A stretch of 42,611 nucleotides of DNA from Pleurobrachia bachei (GCA_000695325.1 AVPN01000504.1:1-42611); one strand, 5' to 3'; shown: positions 27,583 through 38,287, numbered from the stretch's first letter. Numbers and translations are program-made. The notes: a model not told the origin generated them from the letters alone.

Positions 27583-28563
27583 TCACAGTCCCTTGTTAAA
27601 GTAAAGCACACTCGCGGTAGATCCGCCCTCTCTCATTTTCTCCACAATCTCCGGCTCTAGCGACCCAACAGAGATGGAGCTCTTCTGCTCAAAGATAGCA
27701 CAGGCGAGAGGAGTCGCAAAGGTGAGGATCGCACCGATAATCAACACCTGAGCGGGTGCCATGAACTTTGCCCTGGATCCCTTGAAAATGTTGGTCCGAT
27801 TCTCGACGGTGTTCATGATGACGGGTGTCAGGGCCATCCCGGGCATGGCCATGATGATTCTACTAATGGTTACCTGGGCAACAGCACTCTTGGCAGCAGT
27901 CCGACTTTGTCCCACCACATTTCCCTCCTCGTCCAACACGTCAATACCGTTCAGGAACTCACTCTGTCTCATCATGGGAATGTTGACACAGTTAGCAGCC
28001 GCCACCGCGGTGAAGGGAACCAATCTTCCAACCAAGGTGGGAAGCCGTGCGGTGGCTTTGTTCAGACCAACAGCCACTCCTACAGCACACCCAGTAGCTG
28101 CGAGGTAGGATCTGAGGAGCAGTGACTCAGGGATATCAGATTTACCGGAGCGGTTTGTGTAGTTAACCACCGCATTGAAAGACTGGTTAATCCACTGCCA
28201 AAACAGGATGGCCGGGGTGGAACGGTAGAAGGTCAACATGCACCCGCAGATGGTCATATTTCCCGGAACTTGGAAGCTCATCCTTCCAGGTAAAAACATC
28301 TTCTCCCCCGTCTCAGGGTGGAACGCACTTTCGTACATCTTTTTGGCGGCAAAAACTTGATCGTCGGTAGTTCCTGCTGGCTCTTTGCCAGCCCGGTACG
28401 AGTGTAGAAGCTCCTTAGCTCCATCCAACTGGGAGCTAGTTAGGAGGGAGTTACGGGGGTCAGTGACCGAGAAGAAATGTTTGGCACGACCCAGGAAGGT
28501 ATCCTGGAGCCATCGGGGCCTGTCCAAGTCTATCCGACCATCAATCTTGGGTGCCTCAGCCAT
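27583..28563 (-). CDS. SFXN: Sideroflexin, copy A (single exon)
   Basis: Mitochondrial inner-membrane carrier of the sideroflexin family; human SFXN1/3 import serine for one-carbon metabolism. 326 aa in one uninterrupted exon, the family's usual length. Seen: HPETGEK (residues 82-88), FQVPGNM near 97-103, WQWINQSFNAVVNYTNRS (123-140), NCVNIPMMRQ (191-200), DEEGNVVGQSRTAAKSAV, and the terminal VYFNKGL-like VLYFNKGL. No N-terminal targeting peptide, as usual in this family. Differs from copy B at only three residues that I can see (R/K at 16, T/S and L/M near 252 and 271). TTGTAG ends 2 nt upstream of the ATG. The lack of introns is unusual next to intron-rich neighbours. Confidence 0.96.
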   Translation of the reverse strand: MAEAPKIDGRIDLDRPRWLQDTFLGRAKHFFSVTDPRNSLLTSSQLDGAKELLHSYRAGKEPAGTTDDQVFAAKKMYESAFHPETGEKMFLPGRMSFQVPGNMTICGCMLTFYRSTPAILFWQWINQSFNAVVNYTNRSGKSDIPESLLLRSYLAATGCAVGVAVGLNKATARLPTLVGRLVPFTAVAAANCVNIPMMRQSEFLNGIDVLDEEGNVVGQSRTAAKSAVAQVTISRIIMAMPGMALTPVIMNTVENRTNIFKGSRAKFMAPAQVLIIGAILTFATPLACAIFEQKSSISVGSLEPEIVEKMREGGSTASVLYFNKGL

Positions 28564-29302
28564 GCCTACAATGGGAAAGTGCGGGGTGAGAAGTAGAATG
28601 AAAGGGCAAGATGCACTCGCAAACTACTGGGTATACTGCAAGGCCGACACGCGACAAACACTGCAAAACTGCAAAGGACAAATAAAGATTGCTCACTTGC
28701 GTAAACATTCGCGGATCAGGACTTGACAGGCATTATAAAGTGAGTGTGCGAGAAAGAGGGAGAGAAATACAGAGAGATAGGGAGACAGCTGAAGGTAATG
28801 GAGGTTTGGCAGAGAAGCGACCAACGTTGAACAAACAATGCACAGTTAGCAGCCGCAAAATATGTAAGCCACTGGCTGGTAAATAAAATGGCCTCACAGA
28901 GTGATATTGGAACAGGAATTGTACATGGAGAGAGGGATAACATAGTTCTCCTCTCTCTCATTTATTACACTTACATTCTCTCTCCCTATAAATTACAATT
29001 TCCTCTCTTTATATATTCGGAATGTTCCAATACGGAACAGTGTTATTTCCACACCGACACATATAATTGGTCACTGGTGAACAACAATATGCAACAGTTA
29101 TGTCACACATAATATTATAATGAAAGAATCGCGTCATGGATTATAAACGTAAATCTCCACGTGAGAATAGTTCGACTCCAATTATTCGAACGTTAGGTTA
29201 AAAATTAATAAATAAAATGGGAGACGTCATCTGAATGTCCGTAAAAGACATGTGGCTTGCCACTTCCAACCAAATTTCATGTGAGCACCAACCAACAACA
29301 TT
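28564..29302. other. Intergenic region between STEEP1 copy A and SFXN copy A
   Basis: 739 bp, mirrored at 32,598-33,348 in the second unit. Contains GA-rich runs (28746-28790), a CTCTCTC stretch near 28960 and AT-rich DNA. No gene supported. Confidence 0.5.
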
Positions 29303-30643
29303 TCAGAAGCTTTCATCTAGAAGTGTTCCTTTGTGCCGTTTTGCTTTGTGCTCGGTCTGTTCTTTGGAGTTGGGGTTGGGTTTCTTGTCACGTGCGAGCT
29401 GTTGAGCGATTATTCGGGCATTCATCTGGTAGGACGCTTCCGCTTCGTGCTGATAGGAGAGAGAGGGGAGTTTAGGGAAAAGTTGGAGGTTTGACCTTAA
29501 AATTACCATACTGTATATAGCGATAATTTCTGTCATATTATAAGAGAGAATTATAGAGATAGTTCATAGTTGACCGAGCACACGAGAGAGATGTGTGTGT
29601 TCATTATCTACCATTAGCCGCGTATAAGGAAATGTACGTTCCCACTTTCATAGCCATTACAGTGTACAGTTCGTTACATAGAGCTTTTGCTTTTTGTGAG
29701 CCGTAGATACTAGGTACATTGCTTGTTTTAAAGATTATATATTGCAATAGAGATGATTTAACTGTAGCTAGAAATCAAATTGAGTGAGAGTAGAGAGGTA
29801 GAAAATTAGAAATTGAGTGAGAGTACAGAGAGGTAGAAAAGTAGAAATTGTAGAAGGAAATGACAAATGTGCCTACCCTTTCCATTTCGTTCTCTTCTTC
29901 ATCCACAGTAGAGACTGTGACACTACCGAATTTGCCTGCTTCCCTCGTCATCTTGGTTAGCTTGATATTCTTCTTTTCTGCACCCTTGCCCTTAACTGAC
30001 ATGGCCAAGTCTACCACTAAACCACCTGGTAAACGGAATCAGTTAAGTTTCGTAAATTTAATATGCACTGGATTATAAGTCTTATTTTTATACAAAAATT
30101 TAAATATCAGATATAACACTTTACCTTTGATAATAAAATAGAGGTGGCTGGTTGGTGATGGTCGATAGAAGATAGGTACTTTGCAGGTCTTACAGTTTTG
30201 AAACACCCTCATCTCGTATCCATCTGTCCGTCTGATGAAAATAGTTTTTCCTTCCTCCGTATGGAACTGCAAATTAAGACAATTAATTATATCAGATCCA
30301 ATATCCATGCACACAAATTAAAGGCTGTATTATATTTAATAAACCCTACAACTACAACAAAATTAATTCTGTACAATATTTGAAGTTGTGGTGAATGTGG
30401 CTGTGCCTTACAACTTTGTGCAATGTGTTAACTCACTTTGGCAGTTCGTTTTGAGGTATCAATAACCCGAGCACCGTCCCTCCTTCGGAGGGGTAGTTCC
30501 TCTAGTACCACATCGGCAATCACTGCGACCTGCTTGCACAGACATCTGAATACATTGAGCGAGACACTGGCACTATCATATTCTTCTTGGTCTTTAGAAT
30601 CAGTCACCAGAATCGGCCGATACTGAAACCTGCCGCCAGACAT
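29303..30643 (-). CDS. STEEP1: STEEP1 (CXorf56-type STING ER exit protein), copy A
   Basis: In vertebrates STEEP1 promotes exit of the innate-immune adaptor STING from the ER. Four exons: 30437-30643, 30125-30266, 29877-30025, 29303-29449; 214 aa versus 222 in human, phases agree. Seen: TDSKDQEEYD near the start, a CLC motif at residues 34-36, LEELPLRRRDGARVID, IFIRRTDGYE, CKTC at 94-97, KMTREAGKFGSVTVSTVDEE (near-identical to the human DMGKFSSVTVSTIDEEEEE region), and a basic C-terminus ending KGTLLDESF. The four cysteines suggest a metal site. TCTCAG and TTAG both lie within 6 nt of the ATG. Copy A has no intron after Gln38, where copy B has one. Confidence 0.95.
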
Positions 30644-30765
30644 TGCTAACTGAGAATAAATTGTTTAGTTTAAACTCTTTCTCTTTTGTTAGTGGTAATT
30701 ACCACTAATCAGGCAGTTGTACGACACTATTAGGTGCAGTGTAGCCTGTTATAGCTAACAAGCTC

Positions 30766-30909
30766 CCTAGTCAGAATATAATACGTATTTATTTCGATAA
30801 TACGTATTAAATACGGGCTAGAATACGTATTTAATACGTATTAAATACGTATTCTAGCCCGTATTTAATACGTATTATCGAAATAAATACGTATTATATT
30901 CTGACTAGG
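30766..30909. repeat. Perfect 144-bp palindrome at the duplication junction
   Basis: Bases 30766-30837 are the exact reverse complement of 30838-30909, with no spacer. The arms start CCTAGTCAGAATATAATACG and contain repeated ATACGTATT-type segments. It lies precisely between the end of unit 1 and the start of unit 2 and is absent from the equivalent place at the other ends of the units. Confidence 0.97.
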
Positions 30910-31616
30910 GCGAACAGGAACGTTGGAGGTAGGAGCTCTCTTTCTCTCAGACGAAGAGGAACGTTGGAGCTATCAGCAACAGGGTATCTTCGTGCAGAAA
31001 ATGAGGAAATCAGATACTTTCCAGTGAGGCAGACAATGTGTTTAAAGTAGAGCTGGCTAGGAGAACAACGCTAAATATAGGGATAGTGGGCGTTAGAGTG
31101 TCTAATGATGCGTAACAGTTGCATGTGAACTGGTATATATGAGAAGAGAGGGAATGGGCAACTCGAGACATATTGTGGGTACGTGGGCATGGGAAACTGA
31201 GACGACTTGTTGTGTCTGATGAGTCTAATGTTCCAATTAAGACACGCAGATAAACACGGCATATTAGTTACCAGAGAGATCTAATTATAAGCAGTTAAAA
31301 ATTTGGATAAAAACTTCTTTTTCTCATCATCTTATTATCTGAATATAAAAGGTGTAAAAGACAAAAGCGATTTACCGGAGGCTATGTACATATTACAGTA
31401 CAGCAAGTCTTTGTGTGTGCTTGTGCCTTTATAATGTGTGAAGTGAGTTGTCAGAGATTTTCTCTCTCCCTCTCTCTTTTTCTCTCTCCCTCTCTCTCTC
31501 TTTCTATCTCTCCCTCTGTCTCTAATCTATATCTCTCCCTCTCTTCAATGCTAGCTACCATAAATAGATAAATTTCCCAGATTTTTCCCCCAACTATAAA
31601 TTAATTTCCTCACTCA
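30910..31616. other. Orphan copy of the PWWP gene upstream region plus SFXN copy B 3' flank
   Basis: Matches 26870-27582 closely up to about 31,400, then diverges in a microsatellite tract (TCTCTC runs 31460-31540). There is no PWWP coding exon next to it, so any promoter activity here would point into the palindrome and STEEP1 copy A. Confidence 0.75.
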
Positions 31617-32597
31617 TCACAGTCCCTTGTTAAAGTAAAGAACACTCGCAGTAGATCCGCCCTCTCTCATCTTCTCCACAATTTCCGGCTCTAGTGACCC
31701 AACCGAGATGGAACTCTTTTGCTCGAAGATGGCACAGGCAAGGGGTGTCGCAAAGGTGAGGATCGCACCGATAATCATCACCTGAGCGGGTGCCATGAAC
31801 TTTGCCCTGGATCCCTTGAAAATGTTGGTCCTATTTTCCACGGAGTTCATGATGACGGGTGTCAGGGCCATTCCGGGCATGGCCATGATGATCCTGCTAA
31901 TGGTTACCTGGGCAACAGCACTCTTGGCTGCGGTCCGACTTTGTCCCACCACATTTCCCTCCTCGTCCAGGACGTCAATACCGTTTAGGAACTCACTCTG
32001 TCTCATCATGGGAATATTGACGCAGTTGGCAGCCGCCACCGCAGTGAAGGGAACCAATCTTCCAACCAAGGTGGGCAGCCGTGCGGTGGCTTTGTTCAGA
32101 CCCACAGCAACTCCTACCGCACATCCAGTAGCTGCGAGGTAAGATCTGAGGAGCAGTGATTCAGGGATATCAGATTTACCGGACCGGTTCGTGTAGTTAA
32201 CCACCGCATTGAAAGACTGATTAATCCACTGCCAGAACAGGATGGCCGGGGTTGAACGGTAAAAGGTCAACATGCACCCGCAGATGGTCATATTTCCCGG
32301 AACTTGGAAGCTCATCCTGCCAGGTAAAAACATCTTCTCTCCCGTCTCAGGGTGGAATGCACTTTCGTACATCTTTTTGGCGGCAAACACTTGATCGTCG
32401 GTAGTTCCCGCTGGTTCCTTGCCAGCCCGGTACGAGTGTAGAAGCTCTTTAGCTCCATCCAACTGGGAGCTAGTCAGGAGTGAGTTCCGGGGGTCAGTGA
32501 CCGAGAAGAAGTGTTTGGCACGACCAAGGAAGGTATCTTGGAGCCATCGGGGTTTGTCCAGATCTATCCGTCCATCAATCTTAGGTGCCTCAGCCAT
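31617..32597 (-). CDS. SFXN: Sideroflexin, copy B (single exon)
   Basis: Second tandem copy, 326 aa, intact, with the same NCVNIPMMRQ and HPETGEK motifs as copy A and an identical C-terminus. Many synonymous differences and very few amino-acid changes imply that both copies are kept under purifying selection. TTCTAG ends 2 nt before the ATG. Role as for copy A: mitochondrial amino-acid (serine) transport by family. Confidence 0.96.
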   Translation of the reverse strand: MAEAPKIDGRIDLDKPRWLQDTFLGRAKHFFSVTDPRNSLLTSSQLDGAKELLHSYRAGKEPAGTTDDQVFAAKKMYESAFHPETGEKMFLPGRMSFQVPGNMTICGCMLTFYRSTPAILFWQWINQSFNAVVNYTNRSGKSDIPESLLLRSYLAATGCAVGVAVGLNKATARLPTLVGRLVPFTAVAAANCVNIPMMRQSEFLNGIDVLDEEGNVVGQSRTAAKSAVAQVTISRIIMAMPGMALTPVIMNSVENRTNIFKGSRAKFMAPAQVMIIGAILTFATPLACAIFEQKSSISVGSLEPEIVEKMREGGSTASVLYFNKGL

Positions 32598-33348
32598 GCC
32601 TAGAATGGGAACGTGCAGGGTGAGAGGTAGAATTAAAGTGCATGATGCACTCGCAAACTAATGGGTACACAAGTAAAGGCGGACACGCGACAAACACTGC
32701 AAAATTGCAACGGACAAATAAAGATTGCTCACTTGCGTAAACATTCGCGGATGTGGACTTGACAGGCATGATAAAGTGAGGGAGAGAGCGAAAAAGAGGG
32801 AGAGAAATACAGAGAGATAGGGAGACAGCTGAAGGTAATGGAGGTTTGGCAGAGAAGCGACCAACGTTGAACAAACAATGCACAGTTAGCAGCCGCAAAA
32901 TATGTAAGCCACTGGTAAACAAAATGGCCACAGAGTGATATTGGAACAGGAATTGTAGATGGAGAGAGAGAGAGATAACATAGTTCTCCTCTCTCTCATT
33001 CGTTACACTAACATTCTCTCTTCCTATAAATTACACTATCGTCTCTCACACGTCTTTATATTCGGAATGTTCCAACACGGAAGCGTGTTATTTCCACATC
33101 GACACAAATAATGGGAAACTGATATGAACAACAATATGCAGCAATTATGTCACATATATTATAATGGAAGAATTACGTCATGGATTATGAAACGTAAATC
33201 TCCACGTGAGATTAGTAAAATGGTTCGACTCCAATTCGAACGTTAGGTAAAAAATAAATAAATAAATTGCGAGACGTCATCTGAATGCCCGTAAAAGGCA
33301 TCTGGCCTGCCACTTCCAACCAAATTTCACGTGAGCACCAACAGTATT
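32598..33348. other. Intergenic region between STEEP1 copy B and SFXN copy B
   Basis: Duplicate of 28564-29302 with indels. GA-rich tract near 32,780-32,825. No gene supported. Confidence 0.5.
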
Positions 33349-34903
33349 TCAGAAGCTTTCATCCAGAAGTGTTCCTTTGTGCCGTTTTGTTTTGTGCTCG
33401 GTCTGTTCTTTGGAGTTGGGGTTGGGTTTTTTATCCCGTGCGAGCTGTTGGGCGATTATTCGGGCATTCATCTGGTAGGACGCTTCCGCTTCGTGCTGAT
33501 GGGAGGGAGAGGAGAATTTAGGGAAAAGATGTGGGTTTGACACCTTAAAATTACCATTAGCATTTGCACTATAAATAATGTAAATCATATCATGTATATA
33601 GCGTAAATTTCTGTCATATAAGAGAGAATTATAGAGATGGTTCATAGCTTGACCGAGCATATACGAGAGAGATGTGTGTGTTCATTATCTACCATTAGCG
33701 TAGTATAAGGAAATGTACGTTCCCACTCCTATAGCCATTACAGTGTATTGCCATTTTAAGGTTAACATAGAGCTTAAATTGCTTTTCGTGAACCGTATGT
33801 ACTTTATTGCTTGTTTCAAAGATTATATGTATTATATTGCAATAGAGATGATGATAGCAGCTAGAAAGCAAATTGAGTGAGAGTAGAGAGGTACAGAAAA
33901 GTAGAAACTGAGAGTAGAGAGTTAGAAAAGTAGAAATTGTAAAAGGAAATGACAAATGTGCCTACCCTTTCCATTTCGTTCTCTTCTTCATCCACAGTAG
34001 AGACTGTGACACTACCGAATTTGCCTGCTTCCCTCGTCATCTTGGTTAGTTTGATATTTTTCTTTTCCGCACCCTTGCACTTAACTGACATGGCCAAGTC
34101 TACCACCAGACCACCTGGTAAACGGAATTATTTGGTTTTTGTATTTTCAGAATGTACAGAATTATGAGCGCAAGCTTTAGTTTTGTACTTTTAAAACAAA
34201 GATCTAAATTTTGGATATCGCACTTTACCTTTGATGATGAAATAAAGGTGGCTTGTTGGTGATGGTCGATAGAAGATGGGTACTTTGCAGGTCTTACAGT
34301 TTTGAAACACCCTCATCTCATATCCATCTGTCCGTCTGATGAAAATAGTTTTTCCTTCCTCCGTATGGAACTGCAAATGAAAACAATATCAAATCCAATA
34401 TCCATACACGAAAATTAAAGGCTGTATTTAATAAACCTTACAACTACATACTCGCCTAGCTAGACTGTTTCGTGCACCTGCACCCCGCCCATGACCTAGA
34501 GTGTACGAAAAAAAAAACCCTTCTTTATAGATGTGTCATTGTTTCCTTATTTAATTCTGTAAAATGTGTTGAACTTACTTTGGCAGTTCGTTTTGAGGTA
34601 TCAATAACCCGAGCACCGTCTCTCCTTCGAAGGGGTAGTTCCTCAAGTACCACATCGGCAATGACAGCTACCTGCGGGGTTTCAGTGGAGAATTCTGCAT
34701 ACATTAATTAACAAAATAATTAATTAAAACCACCGTTACACTTAGTTTTGGTATCAAACTGCACGTAGATAACTGTTTTGTCAAGGTACCTGCTTGCAGA
34801 GGCATCTGAATACATTGAGCGAGACACTAGCGCTATCATACTCTTCTTGGTCTTTAGAATCAGTCACCAGAATCGGCCGATACTGAAACCTACCGCCAGA
34901 CAT
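33349..34903 (-). CDS. STEEP1: STEEP1, copy B, with one extra intron
   Basis: Five coding exons: 34790-34903, 34579-34671, 34229-34370, 33966-34114, 33349-33495. Total coding length equals copy A (645 bp with stop) because copy A's first exon is split here by a 118-bp intron (34672-34789) after Gln38. All STEEP1 motifs are kept; visible changes include SVKCKGAEKK for SVKGKGAEKK and HKTKRHK for HKAKRHK. CTCAG and TTAG lie 3-7 nt before the ATG. It is divergently placed relative to the first dimethylargininase-like gene (35,304). Both copies look functional. Confidence 0.94.
34672..34789 (-). other. Copy-specific intron in STEEP1 B with 7-bp flanking direct repeat
   Basis: Begins GTACCT and ends CCCCGCAG on the minus strand. 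The 7-mer GCAGGTA (TACCTGC on plus, 34669-34675 and 34787-34793) spans both splice sites. In copy A the corresponding sequence at 30527-30533 occurs once, as GACCTGC, with no intron. The interior is AT-rich with TTAATTAA-type repeats. Confidence 0.92.
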
Positions 34904-35303
34904 CGCCTAACTGAGAGTTTGAATTATTTAGTTTTAACTATTTCTCTTATGTTAGTGGGAATCCCACTAACATCCCACTGTGGGATTACCACTAATCAGG
35001 AAGTTGTACGACAATTATACTAGGTGCAGTGTAGCCTGTTATAGCTAACAAGCTCGTAACAAGTGTGAAATTAATATTTCCTTTTGGGGCTACAATGATA
35101 TTTGTTTGTTTAAGTCGGACTTTTTTCTGTATGTGGGGTGTAAGTTTCTGTATGTGGGGTGGTACCACAGAGGTACCTACGATAATGTTTATTTTTTGTA
35201 ATCGCATCACGCGTCTGTGGTACCACCGCATGAACGCGGCTCATCATAACTGTTCTCACGTGTTTTCTACTCTACCTAATTCTTCAGTTTTTAGTCTAAT
35301 AAT
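34904..35303. promoter_or_regulatory. Divergent intergenic region, STEEP1 copy B / DDAH-like gene 1
   Basis: 400 bp between two oppositely oriented starts, so probably promoter for both. Holds a direct repeat TTTCTGTATGTGGGGTG (35124-35160) and an inverted repeat TGGTACCACAGA / TCTGTGGTACCA (about 35159-35170 and 35213-35224). The STEEP1-proximal part up to 35049 belongs to the duplicated unit. TTTTTAG lies 9 nt before the DDAH-like ATG. Confidence 0.5.
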
Positions 35304-36950
35304 ATGTCTGTGTGCCGTACTGCTGCTGCTAAGATCTACCGGAGGATAATGATGGTGAGGCCGTCCCAGTTTGATGTCATCCACCAAAACCTCAACCCGC
35401 ACATGAGGTAAATATCAGAGAGTGAAATTATAGACCAAATATATAGAAAATACAGCTGATCACCATTTATTTTCCACTAGACTGAAAGACCAGATCTATG
35501 GAAAGCCTAACAAGACATAGTTTGCTGCTGTGGTGCAGCCCCTTTCTCTTCCTTTATCTATACAGTAACTGTCCTTCGTACACACTATTCATTCTTTACA
35601 TTGTACTCAAATTTGATGTTTGGAGTGGTTGTTCTGTGACCTGTGAAAAATAATTTTGAAATGGTGGTCGTAGAATGTGAATTCTGTTTTGATGCAACTC
35701 TTTACACTTATTTTTCAGCTGTTCTGAGCCCGTCGATAAAGCCAAGGCTAGTTTTCAGTGGGATAGACTGCAATCTGTGTTCAAGAACCATGGATTAGAG
35801 AGAGATTGAACACTGGGATATGGACCATTTAACCTGTGTCTAAGACAAACTATTGGACACAGAAACTGTTTAAATTTATGAATGAATCAAATTTCCAACT
35901 GCACTCCTCCTCCAGGTGCCGTTGACATGGTATTTGCTGCAAATTCAGCCATCGTTCTGAACAACAAAGCACTTATTTCAAACATGGCTGCTGAACCTAG
36001 GAAACCCGAGGAGGGGGCATTTGAGGATTGGTACCGGGAGATGGGATTCGAAGTGGCAACCTTCAATGACATAGCAAAACCGCACACGTTCTGCGAGGGT
36101 AATGCAGAGTTTTCCCCCATGGCCGATCTGAGTAGATTCTTCTTTGGTTGGGGCCAAAGGACAGCTGAGAGTGCATACGAACCCATACTGGACTTCTTTT
36201 CACTGGACAAAGAGGATGTTTTTAAAGTTCGGCTAGTCGATGGTTAGTCTCAAAGAAAACTTTCTTGCACAACATTGATGATTGACACTGAACCCATCGC
36301 ATCACTTTTATAATAATTCATATCTGGCCAAATCTTCAAATTGTCATAGAGATCGCTTTTATTTCAGAGAGATTCTACCATCTTGATACATGCATGGCAC
36401 CCCTGGCCCTGGGACACATTCTCTATTACCCAGGTGCATTCGACGAAACCAGTCGAAAAACAATACTCGAAGGAGTAGGTACGGGTCAAAACAATATAAT
36501 TTAAAGCTTATAGACAATGTAAACATGAGATATTTTGGTACTGAAAAGCTTAGTTAATAATGAACTTTTATTCCTTTCAGGATCAAGTAGTAATCTGATT
36601 GAAGTAACGGAAGACGAGGCGATGGCGTTTACCTGTAATTGTGTTTCATTTACCTCACCCACTTCCGGACAACCGGTGGTGGTTAGTCCCAACTTCAGTC
36701 CTCGGCTAAGGAGCATTTTAGAAAACTTAGGGTAAGTGAGCTAATTTGAACTGGGTTGGGAAATTGAAGTGAAATGAACTAGGGATATATGAGTATGAAG
36801 TATTGATTGTTGTGATAACAATGTTATCAGACTTGCTATTAAAACTGATCTGCATACAGGTACGTGTGTGAACGGGTGGAGTTTGACCAGTTCTTATTAA
36901 GTGGAGGAGCAGTTAGGTGTACAGTCGCAGACATCGGCCAGACACGTTAG
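35304..36950 (+). CDS. Dimethylargininase-like (DDAH/guanidino-modifying superfamily) gene 1, 5' part disrupted
   Basis: Exons that read well: 35304-35407 (VRPSQFDVIH), 35882-36242, 36368-36478, 36581-36731, 36860-36950. Seen: DMVFAANSAIV (substrate loop), CEGNAEF, the catalytic histidine in FYHLDTCMAPL, and the nucleophile cysteine in SGGAVRCTV. The family hydrolyses or transfers guanidino groups; DDAH members degrade methylarginines. The middle fails: the candidate exon at 35481 stops at 35518, the one at 35719 (EPVDKAKASFQWDRLQSVFK) stops at 35807, and a TGA at 35879 precedes the first good frame. So either the enzyme starts at Met 35882 (237 aa, lacking the N-terminal strand), or the gene is damaged, or the assembly has errors here. 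AATAAA lies at 36978-36983. Confidence 0.7.
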
Positions 36951-37153
36951 TTAAAACACTTTTCATTTACAGAGAAAATAAAAGAGGAGTCAATCTTTTA
37001 GTCAAAATCCCAAAACAATTAAAATTTCTAACAGGAAGGACAAACAAAACAACGACAAGACCACCACAAAAACTATACGATTAAAAACTCTGGCAGTTTG
37101 ATACTTTCAAGAGAGAGGAAAACAAGCTTGAGTAGGTCCGCCACGGTCTGAAA
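36951..37153. other. 3' flank of DDAH-like gene 1
   Basis: Contains the AATAAA hexamer at 36978-36983 and A-rich DNA. No gene otherwise. Confidence 0.5.
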
Positions 37154-37334
37154 TTAACCATGCACATAACACCCATAACACACGGACACGATGAGAAGAA
37201 GGAAGATGCAACTGAGGGACATTGAGAGGAAGCTTCTTCGGGCGAAGGTGTCCCCCCATACTTCCTGCCAGTACGTTTTTGGGTCAACATCGATCGGGGT
37301 GAGATCAGAGGGCTGCGAGGTCCAGGTATCCATC
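37154..37334 (-). CDS. Possible small single-pass membrane protein or exon
   Basis: A 60-codon frame on the minus strand with an acidic/polar N-terminal half (DLTPIDVDPKTYWQEVW) and one strongly hydrophobic stretch (SLSCIFLLLIVSVCYGCYV) just before the stop. The frame stays open upstream to a TTTAG near 37370, so this could be the last exon of a small gene. I do not recognise a family. The charge-then-TM layout is the only support. Confidence 0.35.
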
Positions 37335-37374
37335 ACGTCAAAATATGTGTGTGGAGGGGAATCGCTAAACTGAC

Positions 37375-38287
37375 ACTAAACTGACTGTGTATAAACTGCT
37401 AAAACCGCCGACGATTTTATAGTTAACTGGGAAGGAGGAATGATAGTTTTACCATAGACACATATTTATATTTACACAGTACGTACACATGTACAAATAC
37501 ACCTTCTATTAGCAATGTGTAACAATTTAAATGGCCATACCCTATTTAGAGTAATGTTTCTAGTTGACTACGGTCGGTAATGCCAGCCAAGAGAGAAGAG
37601 AAAATAACAAACGACATATTCCGGGTGTATTATGTTGTAGTCTATGTGACGCCACCACTATTAATCATTTTATTGTTACGTTGTCGCTGTATTCATTGAG
37701 TTAAGTCGAGACCTGAACGTATATACATAATATCTTATTACATTATTATGACATTATATCCAAAAGACGTTTTATCTTAATTTCCTTGTTTATTTTTACA
37801 TAAAACTAGTTTTAAAAATCTGAGTGAACCAGTCAAACCAGTTTGAGGTTTCATTAGGGGGTGGGGTATGCTATAACTGAGAACTGAGGAAGTATTTTAT
37901 TACCTCCCACTGCAGTGTTCTGTTTGTTTAAGGTCGAAATTCCAGGTTATGTTTTTACAAAAGGCGGCATGTAGTTGACAAAATGAATTTGTAGGACTTT
38001 CTTACTCTTTGGAATAGTCTATTTTGTACACTAGCACACCCGCAGTCTGCACCTCAAGCTAGGCTGATGTCAAACCCGTGAAAACTTCTAGGATATTGAA
38101 AATTAGTATGTGTTTGTTTAGGTTTAACTACATATAATTCTTTATGAAGGAGCACTGTTGCTTACCAACGCACTGAACGCGTCGTCACCTACTGTGACAG
38201 GACTATAACTTACTATATCTCAAGAGATAGAAACGTTGCATGGAGCCCCCTTCTCTATCAATTAATTCCCTTGCATCTTGAATAGCT
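37375..38287. other. Intergenic region between the two DDAH-like genes
   Basis: About 0.9 kb of AT-rich DNA with no supported gene. GAATAG ends 2 nt before the ATG of the second DDAH-like gene. Confidence 0.5.

Larger units (their letters stand above)
26870..35049. repeat. ~4 kb tandem duplication carrying SFXN and STEEP1 (units 26870-30765 and 30910-35049)
   Basis: Unit 1 starts GCGAACAGGAACGTTGGAGG at 26870 and the same bases start unit 2 at 30910. Unit 1 ends ...GCTAACAAGCTC at 30765, matching ...GCTAACAAGCTC near 35,055 in unit 2. Between the units lies only the 144-bp palindrome. Coding regions are very similar; spacers differ by small indels and microsatellite changes. Unit 2 has one additional intron in STEEP1. 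Confidence 0.95.

Noticed and set aside
27421-31540. TC/CT-rich runs as possible regulatory elements
   Set aside because: Simple microsatellites that differ between the duplicated units, so not conserved.
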